Of a DNA stretch of 18,319 bases, positions 1 through 7,027 are shown piece after piece. Where the stretch lies: positions 1 through 18,319 of the forward strand of contig JAFDET010000022.1 of assembly GCA_019310195.1 (NCBI GenBank). The letters run 5' to 3'. The position numbers were made by a program, and so were the translations under genes. The notes beneath the pieces are model-generated. The model searched no databases. It saw only the letters and a list, made by a program, of their open reading frames with translations, and was not told the origin of the DNA. This DNA is from Deltaproteobacteria bacterium (lineage in GTDB: Bacteria; Myxococcota_A; UBA9160; JAFDET01). Position 1 is the stretch's first letter. Each line of letters starts with the position of its first letter.

Positions 1-834
1 GTGGTGAACGTGATCCTCAACTACGGCCTGGTCTACGGCCGGCTCGGCATGCCGAAGCTGGGCACCGACGGTTCGGCCCTGGGCACGGGCATCGCCATGA
101 CCCTGGGCGCACTGGCCTGGCTCGAGCTGTGGCGGCGCAACTGGCTGGCCATCCCCCGCCATGGCTGGCTGGACGGATTCACGGCCGATCGGGCGCGGCG
201 CATCATACGGATCGGCGTGCCGACGGCGCTGGAGCAGATCGCCTTCCAGGTGGGGCTGCTGCTCTTCCTGCGCGTGGTGGCCCGCTTCGGCACCGACCCG
301 GTCTCCGCCTACCTGATCGGCGTGCGCATCCTGGCCTTCTCGTTCGTCCCGGGCATCGGCTACGCGCAGGCCGGGAGCACCCTGGTCGGCCAGCACCTGG
401 GGGCCGGCGATCCCGACGGCGCGGCTCGATCCGGTTGGCGTGCCACCGGGGGCGCCGTGATGGTGATGGGCAGCGTGGGACTGCTGATCATCCTGACCGC
501 GCCCTGGATCGCGCAGATCTTCGGCGCCGCCGGGCAGAACACCGTCGACCTGACCGTGATCTTCATCTACATCCTCGGCGCAGTGCAGCCGCTGATGGCG
601 ATGGAGTTCGCACTCGGCGGATCGCTGCGCGGCGCCGGGGACACGCGCTTCCCGCTCTTCGTGATCCTGACGGGCCTGTTCGGCGTGCGCCTGGTCTCCG
701 CCTACATCGTGGCGGGCGTCCTGGGCGGATCGGTGGTGGCGGTCTGGTGCTGCCTGCTCGCGGACTACGCCGTCAAGGCGACCATGCTCTCGCTGCGCTT
801 CGCGTCCGGGGCCTGGAAGCAGGTCCGCGTCTAG
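1..834 (+). CDS. MATE family multidrug/Na+ efflux transporter, C-terminal part (5' end outside window)
   Basis: This is the C-terminal 277 residues of a multidrug and toxic compound extrusion (MATE) antiporter, an inner-membrane pump that exports cationic compounds in exchange for H+ or Na+. MATE proteins are about 450 residues long, so the N-terminal half should lie left of the window; the GTG at base 1 is in frame but is not taken as the start. Family-like features are the segment around NYGLVYGRLGMPKLG near residue 7 and the G-x-A-LGTG turn that follows. The C-terminal lobe has PTALEQIAFQ, then GIGYAQAGSTLVGQHLGAG near residue 119, then a GSLRGAGDTRFP loop near residue 207. About six hydrophobic segments are visible. 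It ends in TAG and is convergent with the CBS-domain gene. Substrate cannot be told from sequence. Confidence 0.9.
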   Translation: MVNVILNYGLVYGRLGMPKLGTDGSALGTGIAMTLGALAWLELWRRNWLAIPRHGWLDGFTADRARRIIRIGVPTALEQIAFQVGLLLFLRVVARFGTDPVSAYLIGVRILAFSFVPGIGYAQAGSTLVGQHLGAGDPDGAARSGWRATGGAVMVMGSVGLLIILTAPWIAQIFGAAGQNTVDLTVIFIYILGAVQPLMAMEFALGGSLRGAGDTRFPLFVILTGLFGVRLVSAYIVAGVLGGSVVAVWCCLLADYAVKATMLSLRFASGAWKQVRV

Positions 835-865
835 GAGCCTGACCCTGGAGCGCACCTTGACGGAC

Positions 866-893
866 GTGCGTTCAGGAACGTCCCTGAATGCGC
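866..893. terminator. Hairpin between convergent genes, probable bidirectional terminator
   Basis: The arms TTCAGG (871-876) and CCTGAA (883-888) pair perfectly around a 6-base loop. The stem extends outward through G-C and G-U pairs to about 866 and 893, giving roughly 11 pairs. It lies in the 63-base gap between the MATE stop (834) and the CBS-gene stop (898), where a two-way terminator is expected. No clear T-tract follows on either strand, so it is not a textbook intrinsic terminator. Confidence 0.45.
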
Positions 894-897
894 GCCG

Positions 898-1320
898 CTA
901 GGCGTCGCGGGTGACGAGGTCGGCGAAGTAACGCAGGAGGTCGGTCTCGGTGAGCATCCCCACCAGCTCCTCGCCCTGCACCACCGGCAGGCAGCCGATC
1001 TTGTTATCGGCCATGATCCGCGCCGCCTCTTCCACGGGGGTGTCGGAATCGACGACCACCGGAGGCGCGGACATCACCTGGGAGATGTCGATCGCCTCGA
1101 GGAAGGCACGGCGCTCCTGGCGGCGAGGATCCAGGCTCGAGAGCGAGGCGCGCAGCAGATCGCGCTCGGAGACCACGCCCACCAGACGGCCAGCGCGCAC
1201 CACGGGCATGTGCCGCACGCCGCCCAGCGTCATGATATCCTCGACGGTCGAGAGCCGGTCGCCGACACTGATGGTGACGACCTTCTCCTCCATCACGTCG
1301 TGAACCAGGATCGGATCCAT
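898..1320 (-). CDS. Two-CBS-domain protein (CBS pair)
   Basis: This is a 140-residue cytoplasmic protein made only of two cystathionine-beta-synthase (CBS) domains, a Bateman module that usually binds adenine nucleotides and acts as an energy or ligand sensor. Domain 1 is about residues 1-65, with MDPILVHDVM, GGVRHMPVV and GRLVGVVSERDLL. Domain 2 is about residues 75-135, with VMSAPPVVV, NKIGCLPVV and EELVGMLTETDLL. The final SERDLL and TETDLL motifs supply the Asp expected to bind ribose. The start is set at ATG 1320 because the family fold begins there; the reading frame stays open further upstream but only antisense to two other genes. It is divergent from the next gene with only 18 bases between start codons. 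No effector domain is attached, so its partner is unknown. Confidence 0.9.
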   Translation of the reverse strand: MDPILVHDVMEEKVVTISVGDRLSTVEDIMTLGGVRHMPVVRAGRLVGVVSERDLLRASLSSLDPRRQERRAFLEAIDISQVMSAPPVVVDSDTPVEEAARIMADNKIGCLPVVQGEELVGMLTETDLLRYFADLVTRDA

Positions 1321-1325
1321 CCACC

Positions 1326-1337
1326 GGAGTCTACTCC
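1326..1337. promoter_or_regulatory. Palindrome carrying ribosome-binding sites for both divergent genes
   Basis: The 18 bases between the two divergent starts contain GGAGT-CT-ACTCC, a perfect 5-base inverted repeat. Its left arm gives GGAG at 1326-1329, 9 bases before the plus-strand ATG at 1339. Its right arm reads GGAG on the minus strand at 1337-1334, 13 bases before the minus-strand ATG at 1320, which is longer than usual. There is no room for a promoter here, so each gene's promoter must lie inside the opposite gene. Confidence 0.5.
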
Positions 1338-1338
1338 A

Positions 1339-1785
1339 ATGACGGACAGGAAAGGGAGCAAAGACAGCGCTCGTGAGAAGCGACGCGCACCGTCGAACTC
1401 CAGCACGCAAGATGAACGCGCCCCGCTGCTTCCCGAGCTCTTCCGCCGCGCCTTCACCCTGGGGCTCTCGGGGATCTTCACCACGGAAGAGGCCTTCCGA
1501 CGGGCCCTGGGGGACACTGTGCCTCGGGACTGGGTGGATTTCGCCGTCGGTCAGAGCGAGCGGACGCGCAGCGACTTCACCAGCAAGATGGCCGAGGAAA
1601 TGGCGCGGGTGATCGAGAGCATGGACCTGGAGGCGATCCTGCGCAGCGTCCTGGCCGACCATCGCGTAGAGCTGAAGGCCGAGATCCAGCTCGTACCCCG
1701 GGAGAAGGAACAGAGCGGTCGCAAGAGCGGCAAGTCGGTCGCTGCTGCCAAGGTGGCGATCGTGCGCGGCGGAGGGAGCAAGTGA
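1339..1785 (+). CDS. Small hypothetical protein, first gene of the plus-strand run
   Basis: I do not recognise a named family with confidence. The 148-residue product has a polar, basic and probably disordered N-terminus (residues 1-28). A helical middle (about 29-118) follows, with PELFRRAFTLGLSGIFTTEE, PRDWVDFAVGQ and MAEEMARVIESMDLEAILRSVL. Next comes a short strand-like stretch, VELKAEIQLVP, and a basic tail. There is no signal peptide or membrane span. The layout recalls small conserved hypothetical proteins of deltaproteobacteria, but that is an impression only. The start ATG 1339 has GGAG 9 bases upstream. An earlier in-frame ATG at 1210 would run antisense through the CBS gene and is rejected. 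Its stop overlaps the next GTG start by 4 bases, so the two are probably translationally coupled. Confidence 0.7.
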   Translation: MTDRKGSKDSAREKRRAPSNSSTQDERAPLLPELFRRAFTLGLSGIFTTEEAFRRALGDTVPRDWVDFAVGQSERTRSDFTSKMAEEMARVIESMDLEAILRSVLADHRVELKAEIQLVPREKEQSGRKSGKSVAAAKVAIVRGGGSK

Positions 1786-3353
1786 GCACACGCAACGGCT
1801 GGCACGGCTGGGGCGTCGTGGCCGGCGTCCTGCTGGCAGGCCTCGTCGCCTACACGACCTTCGCATTCTACGGATTCGGGCCCTACCCCACGGACTCACC
1901 GGTTCCCTGGTGGCAGCCCCGCGGCTTCCTGGTGGACTCGGTGCTGTTGGCCCCCTTCGGCGAGGATCCGGCGGGCCCCATCGCCGCCTACACCCTGCCA
2001 GCCCTGCTGCTGGCCGCCGGAGTCTGGCTCGCAACCGGGTCCGCATTGCTGCGCAGCGCGGCCGTGGCGTGCGTCCTGTGCACCGGACTGTTCCTCTTCT
2101 ACGGGCTTCGCATGCCCGGGCCCATGATCTGGAACTTCTTCGGCTGGCGCGGCTCGGCGGTGATGATCTGCATGGCGAGCGTGATCGCGTGCAGCCTGGC
2201 GTCGCCGTGGCTGGCCGCCGCCTGGCTGCGCCGCGGCTGGGCCGTGCGGGCAGCGGTCTACGTGCCGCTCGCGCTGCTGGCCGTGCTGATGGCCACCAAC
2301 GCGACGGGAACGAACCCGGCGCTGCGCTTCAACATCTCGCCCTGGCCCGTGGTCACCGTCTTCGGCTTCGATTTGCTGGCGCCGCTGATCGTGGGCATCC
2401 TGGCGTGTGTTGCACTGGGCCTGGCGGCCTGGCGGGTCCGAACCCGCGGTGTCGCGCTGTCCGTCCTCGGACTCGTCGCGGCCGTCACGCTGCCGATGGC
2501 GTGGGTCGCACTGCGCCTGCCGGGAGGCCTCTGGATCCTGGGGGCCGCGATCGCCGCATCCGTGCTGGCCCTGGCCCTGTCCGCTCGAGCGGTCGGCAAC
2601 CTCACCATGGGCGCGCGCAGCCTGGCCGGCTACGCCGCCACGGGTGCCATCCTGGTGGCGATCCCGCTCTTCGCCGGGCGCGCCTGGGCCAACCTCGACT
2701 ACCGCGCGACGCGCCTCGGAAGCGCGCAGCGGGTCATCGACGCCCTGGCCGCGTACTACGAGCGGGAAGGCCTCTATCCGGAGGAGCTGGACGAGCTGAT
2801 CGAGGTCGGCGACCTGCAGTCGATTCCGCAGCCGCGGATCGGCTTGCCCGGCCTCGGTGAGGCGGATTTCAGCTACCAGAACCTGGGCAGCGACTACCTG
2901 CTGGAGTTCGCCGCTCCCGGCTGGACCCAGTGCCACTACAGCCCGCCCTGGGACGAAGACCTGGAGGACGAGTACTCGTTCGGCGAGGACGAGGACGAGT
3001 GGGAGGTCGTCGCGCCGGCCGGCCCGATTTCCGACGAGCCCCAGCTGGGCGCCGCGATCGCCGGGCTTCCCGCAGCGGAAGAGGACGTGGAGATTCCGCT
3101 CCCGGGCGAGATGCCCCTGGGCGCAGCCATCGCGGGCCTGCCCGAGGCGGACGAGGACGTGACGCTCGATGGCCTGGGGGCCCGGGTCGCCGGCCTGGGC
3201 GAGGCGGAGGAGAGCTTCGAGATCCGCGACGCGCGCGTCGGCTTCGAGGCGGCGGGCCTCGGCGAGGCGGACGAAGTGGTGGAGCTCGACGACGACGACG
3301 GCCCCTTGCCCGGCGTCTGGTCGTGCCCCGCCCAGCCGCCCGAGCTCTGGTAA
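1782..3353 (+). CDS. Polytopic membrane protein with pseudopilin-like domain and acidic repeat tail
   Basis: This 523-residue protein has no family I can name. Residues 11 to about 300 hold eight or nine hydrophobic segments (for example 11-31, 68-89, 95-110, 126-148, 161-177, 194-216, 228-246, 250-268, 284-300). Residues about 313-385 form a soluble domain opening with RVIDALAAYYEREGLYPEEL. That resembles the conserved stretch in type II secretion major pseudopilins where the chain leaves the N-terminal helix, but the pilin signal peptide is absent. An acidic linker (about 390-420) leads into four degenerate repeats (422-506) and a Trp-ending tail with an isolated Cys. The start is GTG 1782, with GGAGG 6 bases upstream at 1771-1775, overlapping the previous TGA as GTGA. 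The function is unknown; membrane location is clear. Confidence 0.75.
   Translation: MSTRNGWHGWGVVAGVLLAGLVAYTTFAFYGFGPYPTDSPVPWWQPRGFLVDSVLLAPFGEDPAGPIAAYTLPALLLAAGVWLATGSALLRSAAVACVLCTGLFLFYGLRMPGPMIWNFFGWRGSAVMICMASVIACSLASPWLAAAWLRRGWAVRAAVYVPLALLAVLMATNATGTNPALRFNISPWPVVTVFGFDLLAPLIVGILACVALGLAAWRVRTRGVALSVLGLVAAVTLPMAWVALRLPGGLWILGAAIAASVLALALSARAVGNLTMGARSLAGYAATGAILVAIPLFAGRAWANLDYRATRLGSAQRVIDALAAYYEREGLYPEELDELIEVGDLQSIPQPRIGLPGLGEADFSYQNLGSDYLLEFAAPGWTQCHYSPPWDEDLEDEYSFGEDEDEWEVVAPAGPISDEPQLGAAIAGLPAAEEDVEIPLPGEMPLGAAIAGLPEADEDVTLDGLGARVAGLGEAEESFEIRDARVGFEAAGLGEADEVVELDDDDGPLPGVWSCPAQPPELW
3045..3299 (+). repeat. Four degenerate in-frame protein repeats (LGAAIAGLPEADED type)
   Basis: Four consecutive copies lie in the C-terminus of the membrane protein: 3045-3116, 3117-3173, 3174-3233 and 3234-3299, each 19 to 24 codons. 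The pattern is a small hydrophobic block (LGAAIAGLP, LGAAIAGLP, LGARVAGLG, GFEAAGLG) followed by an acidic block (AAEEDVEI, EADEDVTL, EAEESFEI, EADEVVEL). The first two copies share the nine-residue block exactly but differ at the DNA level, so this is an old or purified duplication. A single GLPGLGEADF motif near residue 354 in the preceding domain matches the repeat core and may be its seed. Confidence 0.75.
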
Positions 3354-3373
3354 TCGGTTAGCGTTTCCGGAGC

Positions 3374-4711
3374 ATGTCCCCCCGCCGCCTCGGTCCCGGT
3401 GAGCGTCTCTACCGCGCGCGACGCATCGGAACGACCTTCGGGCGCATCTACCTCAGCATCAAGGGCCACCAGTTCATTGCCCGGCGCCTGGGCCCGCCGG
3501 ACATGCCCGAACGCTGGTCCGATCTCAACCGCCGCAGTGCCGAATCAATCTACGACGCCGCCGTCGAGCTGGGGGGGATGATTCTCAAGGGCTGCCAGTT
3601 CCTCGGAGCGCGCCCAGACATCCTGCCCCCGGAGTACGTGCAGGTGCTGGCCCGGCTGCAGGACCGCGTCCCGCCCAAGCCCTTCCAGATCGTACGCCGC
3701 ACCGTCGAGAAGGAGTACGGCCGGCCCTTGGAGGACGTGTTCGCCGAATTCGCAACGCGGCCCCTGGCCTCGGCTTCCCTGGCGCAGGTGCACGAGGCGC
3801 GCCTGCACGATGGACGGCGCGTCGCCGTCAAGGTCCAGTACCCGGAGATCGAGAGCCTGATAAGGAGCGATCTCTCCAACCTGCGCTCGCTGTTTCGGGC
3901 CGTGGGCTGGCTGGAGCGAGAGCTGGATCTGATGCCGCTGATCGACGAGCTGGCGACCCACGTACCCCAGGAGCTCGACTTCCAGCACGAAGCCCGCAAC
4001 GCCGAGCGCATGGCCGACCTGCTCTCCCACCGCGACGACGTGGTGGTGCCCGAGATCGTCTGGGAGCACACCACACGCCGCGTGCTGTGCATGGAGTTCC
4101 TGGAAGGGATCAAGATCACCGACGTCGATGCGCTGCGCGCCGCGGGTGTGGACCCGGACCAGGTGGTCCGCATCCTGGTGGAAACCTGGTGCGAACAGAT
4201 CCTGGTGCACGGACTCTTCCACGCGGACCCGCACCCCGGGAACCTGCTGGTGCAGCCGTCCGGCCCGCGCTTGTGCCTGCTGGACTGGGGGCTCTCCAAG
4301 GAGCTGCCGCCGAACTTCCGCCTGGGCATCCTGGCGTTCTCGGCCGCGTTGATCGGCGGGGACGCCGATGCGATGGTGGAGGCGTTCCTCGACCTGGGCT
4401 TCGAGACGCGCGACGGCAGCAGCGAGTCCCTGGTCGAAGTCGCCCGCTTCGCGTTGGAGTTCGCCCAGCGCGTGCGCGAACGCTCCTGGGCGGAGTCGCG
4501 CGCCTTCTCGCGCTGGAACGACGAGCTGGGCGCCGAGATCCGCCGCAACCCCATCGTGGTCATCCCCAGCCACGTCGTGCTGTTGGGTCGGGTGCTGGGC
4601 TTGCTCTCCGGCGTGTCGCGCAGCCTGGGCTCCAAGGTGGATCTGCTGCCGGTGGTGCTGCCCTACGTGTTCGGAGCCGGAGCGTCGGCGCCAGCGGCCC
4701 CGCCCGCATGA
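3374..4711 (+). CDS. ABC1/AarF (UbiB-type) atypical protein kinase-like protein
   Basis: This 445-residue protein belongs to the ABC1/ADCK/UbiB family, atypical kinase-fold ATPases that support ubiquinone or other isoprenoid-quinone biosynthesis and membrane lipid handling. Family marks in order are a KxGQ-region variant KGCQ at residues 72-75, followed by RPDILPPEY; the Ala-rich loop ASASLAQVHEA; VAVKVQYP with the conserved Lys; QELDFQHEARNAER; HADPHPGNLL, the catalytic and metal-binding segment; and LDWG in place of the usual DFG. The family's KxGQ normally has Gly before Gln; here it is Cys. No C-terminal membrane hairpin like that of E. coli UbiB is seen. The start is ATG 3374. A GGAG sits only one base before it, so the start is less sure than the identity. 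Its stop overlaps the next ATG (ATGA). Confidence 0.9.
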   Translation: MSPRRLGPGERLYRARRIGTTFGRIYLSIKGHQFIARRLGPPDMPERWSDLNRRSAESIYDAAVELGGMILKGCQFLGARPDILPPEYVQVLARLQDRVPPKPFQIVRRTVEKEYGRPLEDVFAEFATRPLASASLAQVHEARLHDGRRVAVKVQYPEIESLIRSDLSNLRSLFRAVGWLERELDLMPLIDELATHVPQELDFQHEARNAERMADLLSHRDDVVVPEIVWEHTTRRVLCMEFLEGIKITDVDALRAAGVDPDQVVRILVETWCEQILVHGLFHADPHPGNLLVQPSGPRLCLLDWGLSKELPPNFRLGILAFSAALIGGDADAMVEAFLDLGFETRDGSSESLVEVARFALEFAQRVRERSWAESRAFSRWNDELGAEIRRNPIVVIPSHVVLLGRVLGLLSGVSRSLGSKVDLLPVVLPYVFGAGASAPAAPPA

Positions 4712-5649
4712 CGCCCGGGCGCGGCCTCCTGGTGGGCATTGCCCTGGGCGGACCCCGCGGACCCGGCGATGCCGTCCGCGCGCTGACCCAGGTGGAGCGG
4801 GCCGAAGGGCTGGGCCTGCATTCGGTGTGGCTGCCGGAGGGACACTTCACACAGGGCGCCATGCCTTCGCCGCTGGTGGCGCTGGCGGCGTTCGCGGCGC
4901 GCACCCGCCGGCTGGTGCTGGGCACGACCTCCCTGCTGCTGCCCGTGCGGCGTGCCGAGCAGGTGGCCGACGAGGTGGCGACCCTGGACCGGCTCTCGGG
5001 CGGACGCGTGTGGCTGGGATTGGGGCGGGGATTCCGGGCGCCGCTGTTCGCGGCGTTCGGGGTCTCGCGGGCCGAGAAACGCGACCGCTTCGACGCCGTG
5101 CTCGACGCGGTGCTGGAACGCTGGGCGTCCGCCGCCCACGCGCCCGGGCCGCTCCAAGAGCCCCACCCGCCCCTGCTGGTGGCGGCCTTCGGACGCAAGG
5201 GGCTGCTCCAGGCCGCCCGACGCGGCCTGCCCTACCTGGCGTCGCCGCTCGAAACCCTGGCGACCCTGGAGGACAACTACGCCTACCACCGGGAGCACCT
5301 GCCCGAGACGGCCGACCCGGACACCCTGCCCGTCGCGGTGATGCGCACCGTGCACGTAGCGCGCGACGACGCCGAAGCGGAGCGCGCGCTGGAAGCCCTG
5401 CGCATCGAGACGGGTCGCATGGCGGGCGCGCTGCCGCCCGCCCTGGCCCGCGCGGCGGGGGGCGATGCGGAGGAACGCGCCATCGTCGGCACGGCCAACC
5501 GGGTGGTGGATCTGCTGGCGAGCTACCGCGAGCGCATCGGGCTGGATCTCCTGATCGTCCGCTCCGGCGTGCCGGGCGTGTCGAGGGACGAGTCGGAGTC
5601 GGCGCTGGAGCGGCTGACGGGAGACGTCATGCCCCGGCTGGCCACGTGA
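4708..5649 (+). CDS. LLM-class (luciferase-like) flavin-dependent oxidoreductase
   Basis: The 313-residue product is a member of the bacterial luciferase-like monooxygenase superfamily, TIM-barrel enzymes that use FMN or coenzyme F420. Supporting motifs are GLHSVWLPEGHF near residue 32, the core strand RRLVLGTTSLLLPVRRAEQVADEVATLDRLSGGR (about residues 70-103), and LGLGRGF directly after it. Further on are the RF-x3-L helix and PPLLVAAFGRKGL. Cofactor and substrate cannot be set from sequence. The start ATG 4708 overlaps the kinase stop as ATGA, so the longer open frame upstream is only an overlap shadow. Its TGA overlaps the next GTG as GTGA. It has no signal peptide, so it is cytoplasmic. 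Confidence 0.88.
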   Translation: MTPGRGLLVGIALGGPRGPGDAVRALTQVERAEGLGLHSVWLPEGHFTQGAMPSPLVALAAFAARTRRLVLGTTSLLLPVRRAEQVADEVATLDRLSGGRVWLGLGRGFRAPLFAAFGVSRAEKRDRFDAVLDAVLERWASAAHAPGPLQEPHPPLLVAAFGRKGLLQAARRGLPYLASPLETLATLEDNYAYHREHLPETADPDTLPVAVMRTVHVARDDAEAERALEALRIETGRMAGALPPALARAAGGDAEERAIVGTANRVVDLLASYRERIGLDLLIVRSGVPGVSRDESESALERLTGDVMPRLAT

Positions 5650-6455
5650 GCCCGCGACACATCGCACGGGCGCTGGGGCTCGCCGTCGCGTGGGCTGCGA
5701 GCGCAGCGGCCGCCGGGCCCCACGTGGTCACGGTCCACGCCCTGGACGACCGTTTCGACGCGCCCGAACGGATTCCCTCGGGCCCCACGGCCTTCGCCTT
5801 CCTCAACAAGGGATGGCAGAGCCATCGCATGCGCGTGCTCGCGCTGCCGCCGGGCCTGGATCCCCAGACGCTGGCCGAGGCGCTGGCGCAGGGCGGCGCC
5901 CTTCCGCTGGGCGTGAGCGCCCTAGGCGGCACCCTCGCAGAGCGAGCCGAGGGCGAAGCCAGCGTCATCCTGGCGCTGGAGCCCGGCCCTCACGCCCTGG
6001 TCTGCGACCTGACCGGCCAGGGCGCCCACGCAGGCCGGGCCCTGGTGCATCCCCTGGAGGTGCTGCGCTACGACGCCGCCACGCTGCCCCCGAACGACTT
6101 GGAGATCCGCCTGGGCGACGCCGAGATCGCGGCCCCGCTCGTGGTGGCGCCCGGTCCCCACGCACTGCGCGTCGAGAACGACGGCACGCGGCCCCACGCG
6201 CTGGCGATCGCGCGGCTCCGCCACGGTCGCGGCCTGGGCCAGGCCCGGGAATGGCTGCGCGGAGAGCCGGGACCCGCACCGATGATCCGTGTGGCCGGGA
6301 CCGCGCCACTGTCCCCGGGCCGGGCGATCCTGCTGGCCTTCACGCTGCCGGTGGGCGACTACGTCGTGTACGCGCCGACCGAAGAGTCGGAGTCGACCCG
6401 CGCCGAGGAGGCGCTGGTCCGCGCGCTGGCCGTCCGGGCCGAGAAGCTAGACTAG
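5646..6455 (+). CDS. Exported protein with two cupredoxin-like domains
   Basis: This 269-residue protein has a likely Sec signal peptide (RHIARALGLAVAWAASAAAAG, residues 4-24). Two similar segments follow. Segment 1 (about 27-140) has SGPTAFAFLNKGWQSHRM, an insert rich in L, A and G, then LEPGPHALVCDL and GAHAGRALVHPLEV. Segment 2 (about 142-268) has VAPGPHALRVENDG, RPHALAIARL, then LPVGDYVVYAP. The pattern of fluid-like strand, N-x-G-x-x-x-H, insert and PG-x-Y/H-x-LVC matches cupredoxin-fold proteins. In segment 1 the possible metal ligands are H60, C120 and H128, without an obvious axial Met. In segment 2 the Cys position is Tyr, so it is unlikely to hold type 1 copper. Start GTG 5646 overlaps the previous TGA (GTGA). 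Cupredoxin assignment is by pattern only; the ligand role is inferred. Confidence 0.65.
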   Translation: MSPRHIARALGLAVAWAASAAAAGPHVVTVHALDDRFDAPERIPSGPTAFAFLNKGWQSHRMRVLALPPGLDPQTLAEALAQGGALPLGVSALGGTLAERAEGEASVILALEPGPHALVCDLTGQGAHAGRALVHPLEVLRYDAATLPPNDLEIRLGDAEIAAPLVVAPGPHALRVENDGTRPHALAIARLRHGRGLGQAREWLRGEPGPAPMIRVAGTAPLSPGRAILLAFTLPVGDYVVYAPTEESESTRAEEALVRALAVRAEKLD

Positions 6456-6459
6456 GCCG

Positions 6460-7023
6460 ATGCGTTTCTTCGCTCCGCTGTGCGTCGCGCTGCTCGTTCC
6501 CTGGGTCCTGGCGGCGAAGCCCCCGACCTCGATCCATGACTTCAGCCTCGCGCGGATCGACGGCGCGGAGCAGCCGCTGGCCGACTACCGCGGGAAGGTG
6601 CTGCTGGTCGTGAACGTGGCGAGCCAGTGCGGGCTCACTCCGCAGTACGAGGGGCTCGAGGCGCTGCACGAGAAGTACCGCGAGCGGGGCTTCGCCGTGC
6701 TCGGCTTCCCGGCCAACGACTTCGCGGGCCAGGAGCCGGGCAGCAACGCGGAGATCGCCGACTTCTGCCGCGCCACCTACAGCATCCAGTTCCCGATGTT
6801 CTCCAAGATCCACGTCCAGGGGGACGACATCCACCCGCTCTACGCGTGGCTGACCTCGCGACCGGCGCCGCTGGGCGGCCCCGTGGAGTGGAACTTCCAG
6901 AAGTACCTGGTGGCACGCGACGGTGGGGTGGTGGCGCGCTTCACCCCGCGCACGGTGCCGGACGATCCCGCGCTCGTGGCCCGCCTGGAGGCGCTGCTGG
7001 ACGCAGCCAAGCCCCGGCCCTGA
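6460..7023 (+). CDS. Secreted glutathione peroxidase-family peroxidase (Cys type)
   Basis: The 187-residue product is a thioredoxin-fold peroxidase of the GPx family that reduces H2O2 or lipid hydroperoxides. The expected catalytic tetrad is present: C57 in NVASQCGLTPQY, Q91 in QEPGSN, and W144 and N145 in WNFQKYL. The commonly seen FPCNQF motif reads FPANDF here, so that Cys is absent; C103 in IADFC is another candidate partner. Many bacterial homologues use thioredoxin rather than glutathione. Residues 1-19 (MRFFAPLCVALLVPWVLAA) look like a signal peptide, placing it in the periplasm, which is less usual than the cytoplasmic form. It starts 4 bases after the previous stop, with no clear Shine-Dalgarno beyond AGGCCG. 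Confidence 0.92.
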   Translation: MRFFAPLCVALLVPWVLAAKPPTSIHDFSLARIDGAEQPLADYRGKVLLVVNVASQCGLTPQYEGLEALHEKYRERGFAVLGFPANDFAGQEPGSNAEIADFCRATYSIQFPMFSKIHVQGDDIHPLYAWLTSRPAPLGGPVEWNFQKYLVARDGGVVARFTPRTVPDDPALVARLEALLDAAKPRP

Positions 7024-7027
7024 AGCC

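Noticed and set aside
1321..2046. Upstream extension of the CBS protein into a 382-residue protein
   Set aside because: The extension runs antisense to two genes and does not resemble protein. The CBS fold begins at MDPILVHDVM.
3045..3299. The repeat tail as a CRISPR-like or tandem DNA repeat array
   Set aside because: The units differ in length and DNA sequence, have no uniform spacers and stay in frame; similarity is at protein level within one gene.
4368..5645. Upstream extension of the cupredoxin-like reading frame
   Set aside because: The extended part overlaps the kinase and flavin-oxidoreductase genes in another frame and is Arg/Ala-rich. The signal peptide begins at GTG 5646, which forms a GTGA overlap typical of this window.
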